Below are positions 27,609 through 38,223 of a stretch of 64,000 nucleotides of DNA, one piece after another; the first letter of the stretch is position 1, and every line of letters starts with the position of its first letter. The position numbers were made by a program, and so were the translations under genes. The notes beneath the pieces were generated by a model that had not been told where the DNA came from, ran no database searches, and worked only from the letters and a program-made list of their open reading frames with translations. The stretch spans positions 62,001 to 126,000 of the forward strand of contig JAPONM010000025.1 of the NCBI GenBank assembly GCA_026713925.1, read 5' to 3'. This DNA is from Gammaproteobacteria bacterium (GTDB lineage Bacteria; Pseudomonadota; Gammaproteobacteria; UBA4575).

Positions 27609-27703
27609 GTGTGTCTCCATTTTGCAGGTCAGGGAACCAAATAATCTACCGTACTCAATGGCACGATTAACCTGCTTGTCAACGTTGAATAATATTCACT
27701 CAA

Positions 27704-29980
27704 TCATACTGGCGGCGGCGCAATAACTTCACGACTGCCGTTAGACAATACTGCACTAACAACACCGCTGTTTTCCATTTCTTCGATGATGCGCGCAGCA
27801 CGGTTATACCCAATTTTCAATCTCCTCTGTAAATAGGAGATTGAAGCCTTACGGGTCTGTGTAACAATAGCAATGGCCTCGTCATAAAGTGGGTCAAGCT
27901 CGCCTTCCTTGCTACTTAGAGGCTCCAGTCCCGGTATCACGCTCTTGTCTCCATCAGGATCCCGAGTGACCTCATCCAAGTAAGCAGGAGTACCCTTTTG
28001 TTTCAGAAAAGCTACCACCTTGTGTACATCTTCATCTGAAACAAATGCACCATGAATACGCTCTGGCAATGACGTGCCGGGCGGTAGATAAAGCATGTCA
28101 CCATCACCAAGCAACTGATCAGCACCCATTTGATCTAAGATAGTCCGTGAATCTACTTTGGATGAAACCTGAAAAGCAATCCTCGAAGGGATATTCGCTT
28201 TGATAAGGCCAGTGATCACGTCAACTGAAGGCCGTTGAGTTGCCAAGACCAGGTGAATGCCTGCAGCCCTTGCCTTTTGTGCGATTCTAGCAATCAGCTC
28301 TTCGACTTTCTTCCCTACTACCATCATCATGTCGGCAAGCTCATCCACTATAATAACAATACTCGGTAATAAGCTCAGCTCTTCTGCTGTATCAGTATCC
28401 AGTCCCCCGTCTAGCTGCTGGCCCGATAAGGGGTTCAGTATGGGTTCGCCCTTGTCAATCGCCTGTTTCACTTTCGTGTTATAGCCATTGATACTGCGTG
28501 CACCAAGTACAGACATCAAATGGTAACGCCGCTCCATTTCCGCTACACACCAGCGCAATGCATTTGCAGCTTCTCGCAGGTCTGTCACTACAGGTGCAAG
28601 CAGGTGCGGAATACCGTCATATACTGCAAACTCCAAAATCTTGGGGTCAATCAGGATCAGGCGCACCTGTTGCGGTGTAGCTTTGTACAAAATACTTAAC
28701 AACATCGCATTCAGTGCTACGGATTTGCCAGACCCAGTAGTACCAGCTACAAGGAGATGAGGCATTTTTACCAAATCAACTACCACAGGACGACCACTGA
28801 TGTCTTTGCCTAGCGCCAAGGTAAGAGATGACAGGGATTCATCGTAAACTTCAGACTGCAGAATGTCGCTCAACACAACTAATTCCCGGTGTTCATTGGG
28901 GATTTCCAGTCCGACATGAGATTTTCCAGGGATTACCTCAACGATTCGCACGCTAACCACAGAAAGAGCACGTGCTAAATCCTTAGCTAGATTTGAAACC
29001 TTGCTTACTTTGATTCCGGCAGCAAGTTGTAATTCGAAACGGGTAATTACTGGCCCTGGATGAACTTCTACTACTTCTGCATCTACTCCAAAATCAAGCA
29101 ACTTCAATTCAACTAGACGCGACATAGCTTCTAGTGCATCACCCGAGTACCCACCTGATCGATCTACCACCTTATCGAGCATGGATGTCGGAGGCAGGCC
29201 AGTCTCCACTGAGTCAAACAATGGTATCTGGCGTTCCTGCTCAACCCGCTTACTTGGGATAATTTCCTCAACGGTAGGCTCAATACGGGGCGAGGATTTA
29301 TGGATTTTTACCTTTTTTTCCTTGGCAATCTTGTCACGAACTGATTTGGCTCGCGCACTTAGATGCTTTTCTTTTGACCGGCAGATTAGCTTCCATAACC
29401 AAGAACTGAATGTCAGGAAATATCTACCTGTCATATCTACAAGCCACAGCCATGAAAAACGGGAAAAAACAGTGATGCCTGCAAAAAATAATGCCAGCAA
29501 TAGTAAGGTAGCCCCCACAAAATTAAAAACAGAAAGAAAGCTGCTGCCAACCAAACTACCTAGAATACCGCCGGCTGTACCCTGCAAAAAATATGAATGA
29601 AAATGAAGCGTTGCAAGTCCGCATCCTGCTGCAAGAGTAAGTAAAAACCCTGCCCATCTTAGACCTAGCATGCGGTAATCCATAGCGCCGGGTCCACCAC
29701 GGTACAGCAACCAGCCACTGTAAATCACCATAAGAGGTGCCAGATAGGAGAGATAACCGAACAGAAAAAAGAACAAGTCGGCAAGCAAAGCTCCCGCCTT
29801 TCCACCAAGATTATTAACCGCCTGACCGCCGTCAGCTAGAATCCAGCTCGGATCTGACCGATCATAAGAGAGTAGCGCCAGCATGAAATAGGCGCCTAGT
29901 GCAGTCAGCACCAGCAAAACACTTTCACGCAGGCCTCGAGGCAATGAAAGCTGGTGGCCGGCTGTTGCCGGCTTTTTCAA
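27704..29980 (-). CDS. ftsK: DNA translocase FtsK
   Basis: A 758-residue septal DNA pump that moves chromosome ends to dif and activates XerCD. The N-terminal third has four membrane segments (about residues 15-180), then a basic linker, and the RecA-like motor with Walker A TTGSGKSVALNAM and Walker B IVIIVDELADMMM. The C-terminal gamma domain (about 690-750, SISYLQRRLKIGYNRAARIIEEME) reads KOPS sites. The linker is short, as in non-enteric proteobacteria. Confidence 0.97.
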   Translation of the reverse strand: MKKPATAGHQLSLPRGLRESVLLVLTALGAYFMLALLSYDRSDPSWILADGGQAVNNLGGKAGALLADLFFFLFGYLSYLAPLMVIYSGWLLYRGGPGAMDYRMLGLRWAGFLLTLAAGCGLATLHFHSYFLQGTAGGILGSLVGSSFLSVFNFVGATLLLLALFFAGITVFSRFSWLWLVDMTGRYFLTFSSWLWKLICRSKEKHLSARAKSVRDKIAKEKKVKIHKSSPRIEPTVEEIIPSKRVEQERQIPLFDSVETGLPPTSMLDKVVDRSGGYSGDALEAMSRLVELKLLDFGVDAEVVEVHPGPVITRFELQLAAGIKVSKVSNLAKDLARALSVVSVRIVEVIPGKSHVGLEIPNEHRELVVLSDILQSEVYDESLSSLTLALGKDISGRPVVVDLVKMPHLLVAGTTGSGKSVALNAMLLSILYKATPQQVRLILIDPKILEFAVYDGIPHLLAPVVTDLREAANALRWCVAEMERRYHLMSVLGARSINGYNTKVKQAIDKGEPILNPLSGQQLDGGLDTDTAEELSLLPSIVIIVDELADMMMVVGKKVEELIARIAQKARAAGIHLVLATQRPSVDVITGLIKANIPSRIAFQVSSKVDSRTILDQMGADQLLGDGDMLYLPPGTSLPERIHGAFVSDEDVHKVVAFLKQKGTPAYLDEVTRDPDGDKSVIPGLEPLSSKEGELDPLYDEAIAIVTQTRKASISYLQRRLKIGYNRAARIIEEMENSGVVSAVLSNGSREVIAPPPV

Positions 29981-30235
29981 AGCAGTTTACCCCTGTTTCT
30001 GGTATTCATTCTTAGATTAGGCATGTAACTAATTGAATATTATAAATTCATACTACAGGTTTGCAGCTATTGAATTTTAGAGATTTTCAGATTGTGCCCT
30101 TATCTATTGTACAGCAATTGCTACCTTACTCATGTAAAATCTGCCTCCATCACCCAAAGCAGTATTGCCTGTTCAATCCAGGCAGTATAGTAAAATACCT
30201 GGATGATTTCTTTTGCAACTGCTCCAGACAACTAA

Positions 30236-31213
<978 letters not shown>

Positions 31214-31232
31214 TTGCTACGACAAATTAACC

Positions 31233-32435
31233 TTGTTCACTCAGAATTTGTCCCCAGCCAAAGACCAGCAGCGTTATACCTTTAGCTTCATCAACTCACT
31301 TGCAGCTATCAATTGCCAAGACTGGAACAAGTTGCTCACAGACAATAACCCTTTCCTAAAGCATGAGTTTCTGGATGCGCTGGAACGCAACAATTGTCTC
31401 GGGGGGAAATTCGGCTGGTATCCGCATCATTTGGTCGTGCATGACGAAAACAAGCAAATTGTTGCTGCGAGCCCACTGTATATCAAAACAAACTCCTATG
31501 GAGAGTTTGTTTTCGACTGGGCGTGGGCATCAGCGTATGAACAATCGGGAATCGACTATTACCCCAAATTTGTCACATCTATACCGTATACACCCGTGAC
31601 AGGACCACGCCTGCTTATTGCGCCAGAACTGGCTGAACAACTCAAAACCAGAATTGCAAAAGAGATGATCAGCACCGCAATCGAAGAAGCAAAGAGACTC
31701 AATATGTCTAGCATGCATTGGTTATTCAACTCCGAACATGAATGCAAATACTACAAGCAAAGCAAGCTGATACTACGCCTTGGATGCCAGTACCACTGGC
31801 ATAACCACAACTATGAATGTTTTGATCATTTTTTGGAAAGCTTGGTTTCGCGAAAAAGAAAAAAAATAAAACGTGAACGCCGGTTTGTTCAAGAACAGGA
31901 CATCCACATTCAGCTTCGGTACGGCTCAGAACTAGATACCAAGCAGTGGCAACAGGTACATACTTTCTACACAGATACTTTTTATCGAAAAAGCGGTTTA
32001 CCCACACTTAGCTTGAACTTTTTCGAAGAACTGGGAACCACTATGGGTTCACAAATCTTGCTAGTTCTAGCCTACAACGGCAAACAGCTCATAGCGTGTG
32101 CAATCAATTTTCAAAGCACCGATACACTCTATGGAAGGTTCTGGGGATGTTCGAAGACATTTTACGGCCTGCATTTTGAAGCCTGTTATTACCAAGGAAT
32201 TGAATACGCGATAAAACATCATTTAGACGTTTTCGAACCAGGTGCTCAGGGTGAGCATAAAATTAGCCGAGGCTTTTTACCTACTAAGACTTGGTCTGCC
32301 CACTGGATTGCTAATTCACAATTCAGGCCTGCGATTCAAGACTTTTGCCTGCGTGAGGAACACCTCATGCAACATGAGTGCAAGAAACTCATGTCATTAT
32401 CACCTTATCGACTTGATCAAGAAACAATATCATAG
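31233..32435 (+). CDS. FemAB/GNAT-like N-acyltransferase (PF04339 type)
   Basis: A 400-residue cytoplasmic protein of the DUF482/PF04339 acetyltransferase family, related to the FemAB-type aminoacyl transferases. Landmarks are NPFLKHEFLDALE near residue 40, the DWAWASAYEQSGIDYYPKFVTSIPYTPVTGPRLL segment, and GRFWGCSKTFYGLHFEACYYQGIEYAI. The substrate is unknown. It starts at TTG, 19 bases after trxB, and lies 5 bases before aat, so the three genes look like one transcription unit. The start lacks a strong ribosome binding site. Confidence 0.85.
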   Translation: MFTQNLSPAKDQQRYTFSFINSLAAINCQDWNKLLTDNNPFLKHEFLDALERNNCLGGKFGWYPHHLVVHDENKQIVAASPLYIKTNSYGEFVFDWAWASAYEQSGIDYYPKFVTSIPYTPVTGPRLLIAPELAEQLKTRIAKEMISTAIEEAKRLNMSSMHWLFNSEHECKYYKQSKLILRLGCQYHWHNHNYECFDHFLESLVSRKRKKIKRERRFVQEQDIHIQLRYGSELDTKQWQQVHTFYTDTFYRKSGLPTLSLNFFEELGTTMGSQILLVLAYNGKQLIACAINFQSTDTLYGRFWGCSKTFYGLHFEACYYQGIEYAIKHHLDVFEPGAQGEHKISRGFLPTKTWSAHWIANSQFRPAIQDFCLREEHLMQHECKKLMSLSPYRLDQETIS

Positions 32436-32440
32436 TAGAA

Positions 32441-33169
32441 GTGGACGTTTACTGGCTAGATCCCTCAAACAGCAATGCTCCTTTTCCCAGTGCTGAAAAT
32501 GCGCTACTAAATCCAGAAGGATTGCTTGCAGCTGGAGGTGATCTAAGTGTATCAAGACTATTGAACGCTTACCGCAATGGAATATTCCCATGGTACGAAA
32601 ATGGGCAGCCTATTTTGTGGTGGTCCCCAAATCCAAGAGGAGTGCTGTATACCCATAGATTCAGGATATCTACAAGCCTTCGAAAAATTTTGCGAAAACA
32701 CGAATGGACAGTAACTTTTGATGGAGACTTCAAAAAAACAGTTATCGCCTGTGCTGCACCACGAAGCTATGCACGGGGCACCTGGATTACCGATGAAATG
32801 ACAGAAGCTTATACCGCCCTGCATCAATTCGGATGTGCTCACTCTGTCGAGCTTTGGGATTCCCAGGAACGTTTAATTGGTGGTGTATATGGCGTGTTGA
32901 TCGGAAAAATGTTTTTTGGCGAATCCATGTTCAGCTTTCAAACCAATGCATCAAAAGTTGCTCTTGCCTATATGATAAGTCACCTGCACCACTGGGGATT
33001 TCCCCTACTGGATTGTCAACTGCCCTCAGCTCATTTATCAAGCCTGGGTGCGCAAGCAATATCCAGAACAGACTACATAAACATGATAACTCCGCTTTGC
33101 AATGAGGTACAAAGTGGTTTCAAGTGGAAGCTGGACAAAAGTCTAGATGTTGCGAACTGGAAGCCCTAA
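32441..33169 (+). CDS. aat: Leucyl/phenylalanyl-tRNA-protein transferase
   Basis: A 242-residue enzyme that adds Leu or Phe to proteins with N-terminal Lys or Arg, targeting them for ClpAP (N-degron pathway). Diagnostic motifs are NGIFPWY, LWWSPNPRGVL, GTWITDEMTEAYTALH, HSVELWD, and GGVYGVLIGKMFFGESMFS. It starts at GTG and follows the acyltransferase gene. Confidence 0.97.
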   Translation: MDVYWLDPSNSNAPFPSAENALLNPEGLLAAGGDLSVSRLLNAYRNGIFPWYENGQPILWWSPNPRGVLYTHRFRISTSLRKILRKHEWTVTFDGDFKKTVIACAAPRSYARGTWITDEMTEAYTALHQFGCAHSVELWDSQERLIGGVYGVLIGKMFFGESMFSFQTNASKVALAYMISHLHHWGFPLLDCQLPSAHLSSLGAQAISRTDYINMITPLCNEVQSGFKWKLDKSLDVANWKP

Positions 33170-33696
33170 GCTAGGAATAATGTGCAATTTTAACCGGCAT
33201 CATAACTCACCCTAAATCAAACTTGTGTGCCACCGTACACACCTTTAACCCATTTTTAAACATCGGCAATGATTCCAGAAACCGCCCTTTCCAGTAGATG
33301 AGGAGAATGGCGCCGGTTATTCAACTGCCCAGCACCCGGATGGAGCGAAGTCTTTGGCCAGGGGGACAAGGATGCCCTCGCCGTACTGGCTCCACACGCC
33401 GGTATTTTCTCCCCAAGTCACCAATGCACCCGGGAGACCCACTGGAGTGCTCAATGCGTTTGACCCTTAAAGACCCGATCACTTGCGTGGTACAAAAATG
33501 CATAACTGCCTGCCGTCCCCCAACAGGTGGCAAAGGAAGACAATGACTGCAGCCCGGAAGTTTCAGTGGCCCGGTTCGGTGCCACAGGCCAGAACGTTCA
33601 CGACATTGGGCAGCGAACACGGAAAAATCTGGTGCGAGATACCGTACAAGTATCTGGAATGACTCATCTGGGTCTTTCACACAGGAGGCACCTCTC
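33170..33696. other. Gap with decayed, GC-richer sequence
   Basis: About 530 bases after aat. From about 33300 the composition becomes visibly GC-richer and all frames contain stops or lack protein character, which suggests an old decayed gene that I cannot identify. A clear ribosome binding site AGGAGG is at 33683-33688. Confidence 0.4.
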
Positions 33697-33786
33697 ATAA
33701 AAAAACGCATCCTGGCGATCACGGCAACTGTCGCAGTCCTTGGCCTGACAGGTACACTGACTCCGGCATTCACCGCATCAAATTGA
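33697..33786 (+). pseudogene. Signal-peptide remnant with ATA in the start position
   Basis: Eight bases after AGGAGG an ATA codon begins an open frame of 29 codons. It reads I-K-K-R, then a hydrophobic core (ILAITATVAVLGLTG) and TPAFTASN before TGA: a textbook Sec signal peptide. The ATA probably replaced ATG, and the mature protein is missing. It is best read as the beginning of a dead exported-protein gene. Confidence 0.55.
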
Positions 33787-33837
33787 ACTCACCGTCGTGT
33801 ATACTTTCAGCGTTCAGAATCACCCCTACAGTACTAG

Positions 33838-35007
33838 ATGAAACTGGAAGTATCACCTTCGGCGTATACTGAAGCCTATATCACAGCCCGTTTGTATGAT
33901 CAGGCCAATGCTGACAATTACATCAGGCACACTGCCATAGGAGACCCTGAACTGGACCCAGTGATGGAGGAACTGGCTGCCCTACCTGCTGAGGACCTGC
34001 ATCGGTTCATCGAAGCTGGCATCGAGCAACAGGATGAGGTTCTGCGCAGTGCTCCTCAAATCCTGCGTGATTTCTTCGATACCATCAACACGCCACCCTC
34101 CTGGCTCGACTATAAGGCCTTTGACCCGGCCGTTCGCGCCTTTTACACCAATGCAGCGAACATGCTCCTTGCGTTTGTTGCAGGAGTACTGGTAGAAGGT
34201 TTTTCCACGCTCATGAGCAAGTCATTCAGCATCACCGAGCGAATGTTACACCAGGCAGGCACAAGGCAACTCAAGCAGGTGAATCGCCATCTGTTGGAAG
34301 TATTCTTTCCCGGTGGCATGCTAAGAGACGGAGACGGGTGGAAGCTGTCGGTCCGAATTCGTTTCATTCATGCCAGAGTCAGACAGCTGATGGAAAATTC
34401 AGACAAGTGGCATGCACAAGCATGGGGCACACCGGTAAGCGCGGCCCATATGGGATTTTCGACCGCTTTGTTCTCCGAGCGTATGCTGGAACACTCGACG
34501 TCAGTGGGCGCTACGTACAGCCAGGAAGAAAAAGAGAGCATTCTTAGTCTCTGGCGATATGTAGGCTACCTGATGGGTGTACCTGAATCCATTCTGTATC
34601 ACAGTCAGGATGAAGCACAAAAGCTGTTCAAAATCGGTTTAAGGTGTGAACCCTCTCCGGATAACGATGCAGCAAACATGGCGAATGTACTGATCCAGTC
34701 GATCCCCATCGTTGCAGGGTTAACCAAGCCGAGGGAACAAAAAATCATGAGAGATCTGGCATACCGAATCTCAAGAGCTCTGGTAGGGAACCAGCTTGCT
34801 GACCGGCTCAAGTTTCCGAAGGGCAGCAGCAAAGGCGTGTTATATATGTATCGTGCCAAACAGCTCAGTGCACGACTGACAAAGGATGCGCAATCCATTA
34901 AATCTGAAAATTTCCTTCAGTTGCTCAATATCTCTCAATACGATGATGCCGGGATTAGCTACAGGATGCCCGATCATGTAGACTCATTAAAATCCAGTGA
35001 CTGGTAA
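33838..35007 (+). CDS. MpaB-type (DUF2236) oxygenase family protein
   Basis: A 389-residue protein of the DUF2236 / rubber oxygenase catalytic-domain family (latex-clearing protein, MpaB). Family landmarks are DPAVRAFYTNAANMLLAFVAGVLVEGFSTLMSKSF, RLLHQ-like RMLHQAGTRQL with FPGGMLRDGDGWKLSVRIRFIHARVRQ, and WGTPVSAAHMGFSTALFSE. Characterised members use a b-type heme to cleave C=C bonds in polyisoprenes or meroterpenoids. No signal peptide is visible. It precedes the exporter operon by 115 bases on the same strand, so a link is possible but unproven. Confidence 0.8.
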   Translation: MKLEVSPSAYTEAYITARLYDQANADNYIRHTAIGDPELDPVMEELAALPAEDLHRFIEAGIEQQDEVLRSAPQILRDFFDTINTPPSWLDYKAFDPAVRAFYTNAANMLLAFVAGVLVEGFSTLMSKSFSITERMLHQAGTRQLKQVNRHLLEVFFPGGMLRDGDGWKLSVRIRFIHARVRQLMENSDKWHAQAWGTPVSAAHMGFSTALFSERMLEHSTSVGATYSQEEKESILSLWRYVGYLMGVPESILYHSQDEAQKLFKIGLRCEPSPDNDAANMANVLIQSIPIVAGLTKPREQKIMRDLAYRISRALVGNQLADRLKFPKGSSKGVLYMYRAKQLSARLTKDAQSIKSENFLQLLNISQYDDAGISYRMPDHVDSLKSSDW

Positions 35008-35122
35008 GTGGGTTCTTGCGTCATTATATAGACAACTCAAATCTAGCACCTGCAACAGGTCATAATGTGAGCACCATTATGAATGGACTAGCCAAGTTAC
35101 AGTAGATTGAGGAATTACTCTG

Positions 35123-37405
35123 TTGCTGTTGGAACGCTACATCACCATATTACTAGAGCGCCGCTGGCTATTTGCTATGCTTGCCTTGCTCGTGATGCTG
35201 GCTATCGCCAGTGGCGCTCGCTTTGTCACTGTCTCGAACGATTACCGGATTTTGTTTAGTGAAGATGATCCAAAACTTGCTGCACTCAATGCTTTGGAGA
35301 ACACTTATTCCACTTCTGATTTAGCACTGATTGCCGTTACACCTCGAGAGGGATCGGTATTTACGCGTGACGCACTTGGAGTTATCGAGGAACTAACCGA
35401 ATCTGCATGGCAAGCACCGTATTCCAATAGGGTTGATTCTCTCACCAACTATTTGCATAGCGAGGCATTCGGAGACGACTTGGTAGTTGCTCCACTTGTC
35501 GGTGACGCGCAATCGTTTAGCGATGCTCATCTAGAGCGAATTGAGAATATTGCTCTGGGCGCAACCGCTATAGCTGGACGCTTAGTCTCACATGATGGAC
35601 GCGTAGGCGGAGTTGCAATCAATTTCATCCTGCCTGAAAACCCAGATCAAGCAGTAACTGAAATCACCGATTATCTTACTGGCCTGCTGGAACAAGCCCG
35701 CATGAACCACCCTGACATACGTTACCACCTGACCGGTAGCGTTGTTATGCATCGTGCTTTCGCAGATGCCACGAAGAACGATTTGCAGACCCTCACGCCA
35801 ATCGTTTTGCTCGTCATAGTAACCTTAACAATCACTCTTTTACGTTCGGTTCTTGGTACCGTAGTCATCGTGGCTATGATCATTTTTGTCGTCAACACCA
35901 CCATGGGGCTCGCAGGCTGGTTCAACACAGTATTCAGTCCCACTAATGCAGGCGTACCTATCATTATCATGACAATTACTGTAGCGCATTCCATACACAT
36001 CGTGACTAGTACATTGCAGGGTATGAGGCATGGTCTGGACAGGCATGCGGCAATTGCAGAATCAATGCGCATCAACGCATACCCGGTATTTCTTACTTCA
36101 CTCACGACCATGATCGGGTTTCTCAGTCTGAATGCCTCGGATTCGCCGCCTTTTCACATCCTGGGCAATTTCGTAGCGTTTGGCGTGTTTTGTGCGTTTG
36201 TCTATTCCATGACACTCCTGCCGGCACTGCTTTCAATCCTGCCTTTGCGTGTGTCTGCTGCCCAGACTGCAAAGAGCGCGTTCATTGACCGGTTTTCAGA
36301 CTTTGTTATTGCGCGGCGCAGACTCCTGCTTTGGTCTTTTGCCTTGATATCGGTTGTACTTATCGCCGGTATTCCCCGCAATGAGTTGACCGATAACTGG
36401 ACACGGTATTTTGACGACCGTTATGAATTTCGTCGCGATACGGATTACGTAATTGAAAACCTGACAGGCCTGGATCTGCTGGAATATTCGCTGAATGCGG
36501 GACATGAAGGCGGCATCACCGACCCCCGCTACCTGCAGAAGGTCGAGGCCTTCGCCGACTGGTACCGTGAGCAGCCGGAAGTATTCCATGTCCAAGCCTT
36601 TCCGGACGTCATGAAACGCCTGAACAGGAACATGCACGGTGACGATCCAAAGTTCCACAGGCTGCCGGACAATCGTGAGCTTGCTGCGCAATACCTGTTG
36701 TTGTACGAGCTTTCACTTCCTGCAGGCTTTGACCTCAATGACCGCATTGATGTTGCCAAGTCAGCCACGCGTATGACCGTCATCGTCCGTAACATATCAA
36801 CCCGGGATTTGCGAGAACTGGATGACCGGGCGCAAGCATGGCTCCATGCCAATATGCCCGATCTTGAGTCTGAAGCATCAGGCATCAGTGTAGCGTTCGC
36901 TCACATTTCTGAGCGCAATATCCACGGCATGCTGCGGGGCACAATTATTGCCATGGCCCTCATATCACTAATCCTGATCATGATTTTCAGAAGCGTGCGC
37001 CTTGGCCTTGTCAGCCTGATACCCAATTTTGTTCCTGCGGCGATGAGCTTTGGCCTATGGGGCTATCTGGTTGGTCATGTAGGTCTTGCTTCATCAGTAG
37101 TCGTTGCCGTCGCTTTTGGAATTATTGTCGATGATACAATTCACTTTCTAAGCAAATATGTAAAATCGAGACAGGATGGTCTACTTGCTACCGACGCTGT
37201 ACGCTCTACCTTTCATACCGTTGGTCGGGCACTCGGAACCACGACAGCAGTTTTATCTGCAGGTTTTCTAGTATTTGCAATTTCAGGTTTCGAAATCAGC
37301 TGGGCACTCGGCCTGCTGGTAGCGATTACGATTATCTTTGCACTTGCTGCCGATTTTCTGCTTCTTCCTACCCTGCTGATTGCAATTGACCGGAGGAATT
37401 CATGA
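35123..37405 (+). CDS. RND superfamily (MMPL-type) exporter
   Basis: A 760-residue inner-membrane protein with the two-fold MMPL/RND layout: helix 1 near residues 15-35, a periplasmic domain, then helices 2-6 (about 225-375), helix 7 near 400 and a second periplasmic domain. Helices 8-12 end the protein, with the RND GxxxD-like motif in VVVAVAFGIIVDDTIHFLSKY. It starts at TTG after GAGG. Such proteins move lipids or hydrophobic molecules to the outer membrane; the cargo is unknown. Its stop overlaps the next ATG (ATGA), so the two are translationally coupled. Confidence 0.88.
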   Translation: MLLERYITILLERRWLFAMLALLVMLAIASGARFVTVSNDYRILFSEDDPKLAALNALENTYSTSDLALIAVTPREGSVFTRDALGVIEELTESAWQAPYSNRVDSLTNYLHSEAFGDDLVVAPLVGDAQSFSDAHLERIENIALGATAIAGRLVSHDGRVGGVAINFILPENPDQAVTEITDYLTGLLEQARMNHPDIRYHLTGSVVMHRAFADATKNDLQTLTPIVLLVIVTLTITLLRSVLGTVVIVAMIIFVVNTTMGLAGWFNTVFSPTNAGVPIIIMTITVAHSIHIVTSTLQGMRHGLDRHAAIAESMRINAYPVFLTSLTTMIGFLSLNASDSPPFHILGNFVAFGVFCAFVYSMTLLPALLSILPLRVSAAQTAKSAFIDRFSDFVIARRRLLLWSFALISVVLIAGIPRNELTDNWTRYFDDRYEFRRDTDYVIENLTGLDLLEYSLNAGHEGGITDPRYLQKVEAFADWYREQPEVFHVQAFPDVMKRLNRNMHGDDPKFHRLPDNRELAAQYLLLYELSLPAGFDLNDRIDVAKSATRMTVIVRNISTRDLRELDDRAQAWLHANMPDLESEASGISVAFAHISERNIHGMLRGTIIAMALISLILIMIFRSVRLGLVSLIPNFVPAAMSFGLWGYLVGHVGLASSVVVAVAFGIIVDDTIHFLSKYVKSRQDGLLATDAVRSTFHTVGRALGTTTAVLSAGFLVFAISGFEISWALGLLVAITIIFALAADFLLLPTLLIAIDRRNS

Positions 37406-38223
37406 TTGCCATCATTTACCAGAATGTACGACCAGTTTTTTTATTGTTTGCACTTCATTTTGCTATTTTGACCTGCTTCGTATCTCCAAAGTTGGAAAGT
37501 GCTACCCCTGAGGAAATGGGGCTTGAGATTGCGCGCAAAGCTGATCTGCGAGACGAAGGCTTTGAAAACTTCACAGCTCAGCAAACCATGGTGTTACGTA
37601 ACAAACACGGGCAGGAAAGCCAGCGCCAGCTTCGTGTAAAAATCTTGGAAATCCCTGAAGATGGCAACAAAAGTCTGTTTGTATTTGACAGTCCGAGAGA
37701 TGTCCAAGGCACTGCATTGCTGATCCACTCTCACAAGGAAGCGCCAGATGACCAATGGCTCTACTTGCCTGCTCTGAAACGTGTTAAGCGAATCAGCTCT
37801 TCGAACAGGTCTGGCTCATTTATGGGCAGCGAGTTCGCGTATGAAGACCTGACTGCTCAGGAAGTAGAGAAGTTTACTTACCGGTACTTGCGGGACGAGC
37901 CGTGTGGCAAATTAACCTGTACAGTCTCTGAACGATTCCCAGTAGACAAAGAATCAGGCTACCGCCGTCAACTAGTCTGGCTTGATCAGGATGAACTTCG
38001 CTTTTGGAAAATACAGTACTACGATCGTAAAGATGCCCATCTTAAAACACTCACATTCGAGAACTATGAGCAGTACCTGAGTAAATTCTGGCGAGCAGGT
38101 CTCATGAAAATGGTGAATCATTTAACCGGGAAAAGTACCACCATGACCTGGGCAAACTATCAGTTTCGTACAGATCTTGATGACCGTGACTTTACAAAAA
38201 CCGGGTTAAGACGAGCGCGTTAA
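37402..38223 (+). CDS. Outer-membrane lipoprotein-sorting-like protein (LolA-fold)
   Basis: A 273-residue periplasmic protein with an N-terminal signal-like hydrophobic segment (residues 9-30). The mature part has the family features of 'outer membrane lipoprotein-sorting protein': MVLRNKHGQESQRQLRVKIL, SLFVFDSPRDVQGTALLIHSH, DDQWLYLPALKRVKRISSSNRSGSFMGSEFAYEDL and KMVNHLTGKSTTMTW. It is thought to carry hydrophobic cargo across the periplasm for the MMPL protein. ATGA overlap with the exporter and TAATG overlap with the next gene show a tightly coupled three-gene unit. Confidence 0.88.
   Translation: MIAIIYQNVRPVFLLFALHFAILTCFVSPKLESATPEEMGLEIARKADLRDEGFENFTAQQTMVLRNKHGQESQRQLRVKILEIPEDGNKSLFVFDSPRDVQGTALLIHSHKEAPDDQWLYLPALKRVKRISSSNRSGSFMGSEFAYEDLTAQEVEKFTYRYLRDEPCGKLTCTVSERFPVDKESGYRRQLVWLDQDELRFWKIQYYDRKDAHLKTLTFENYEQYLSKFWRAGLMKMVNHLTGKSTTMTWANYQFRTDLDDRDFTKTGLRRAR

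Noticed and set aside
33321-33773. Long minus-strand ORF of 150 codons in the aat-mpaB gap
   Set aside because: It is an open frame in GC-richer sequence without ribosome binding site or domain, and the plus strand of the same region contains a clear signal-peptide remnant.
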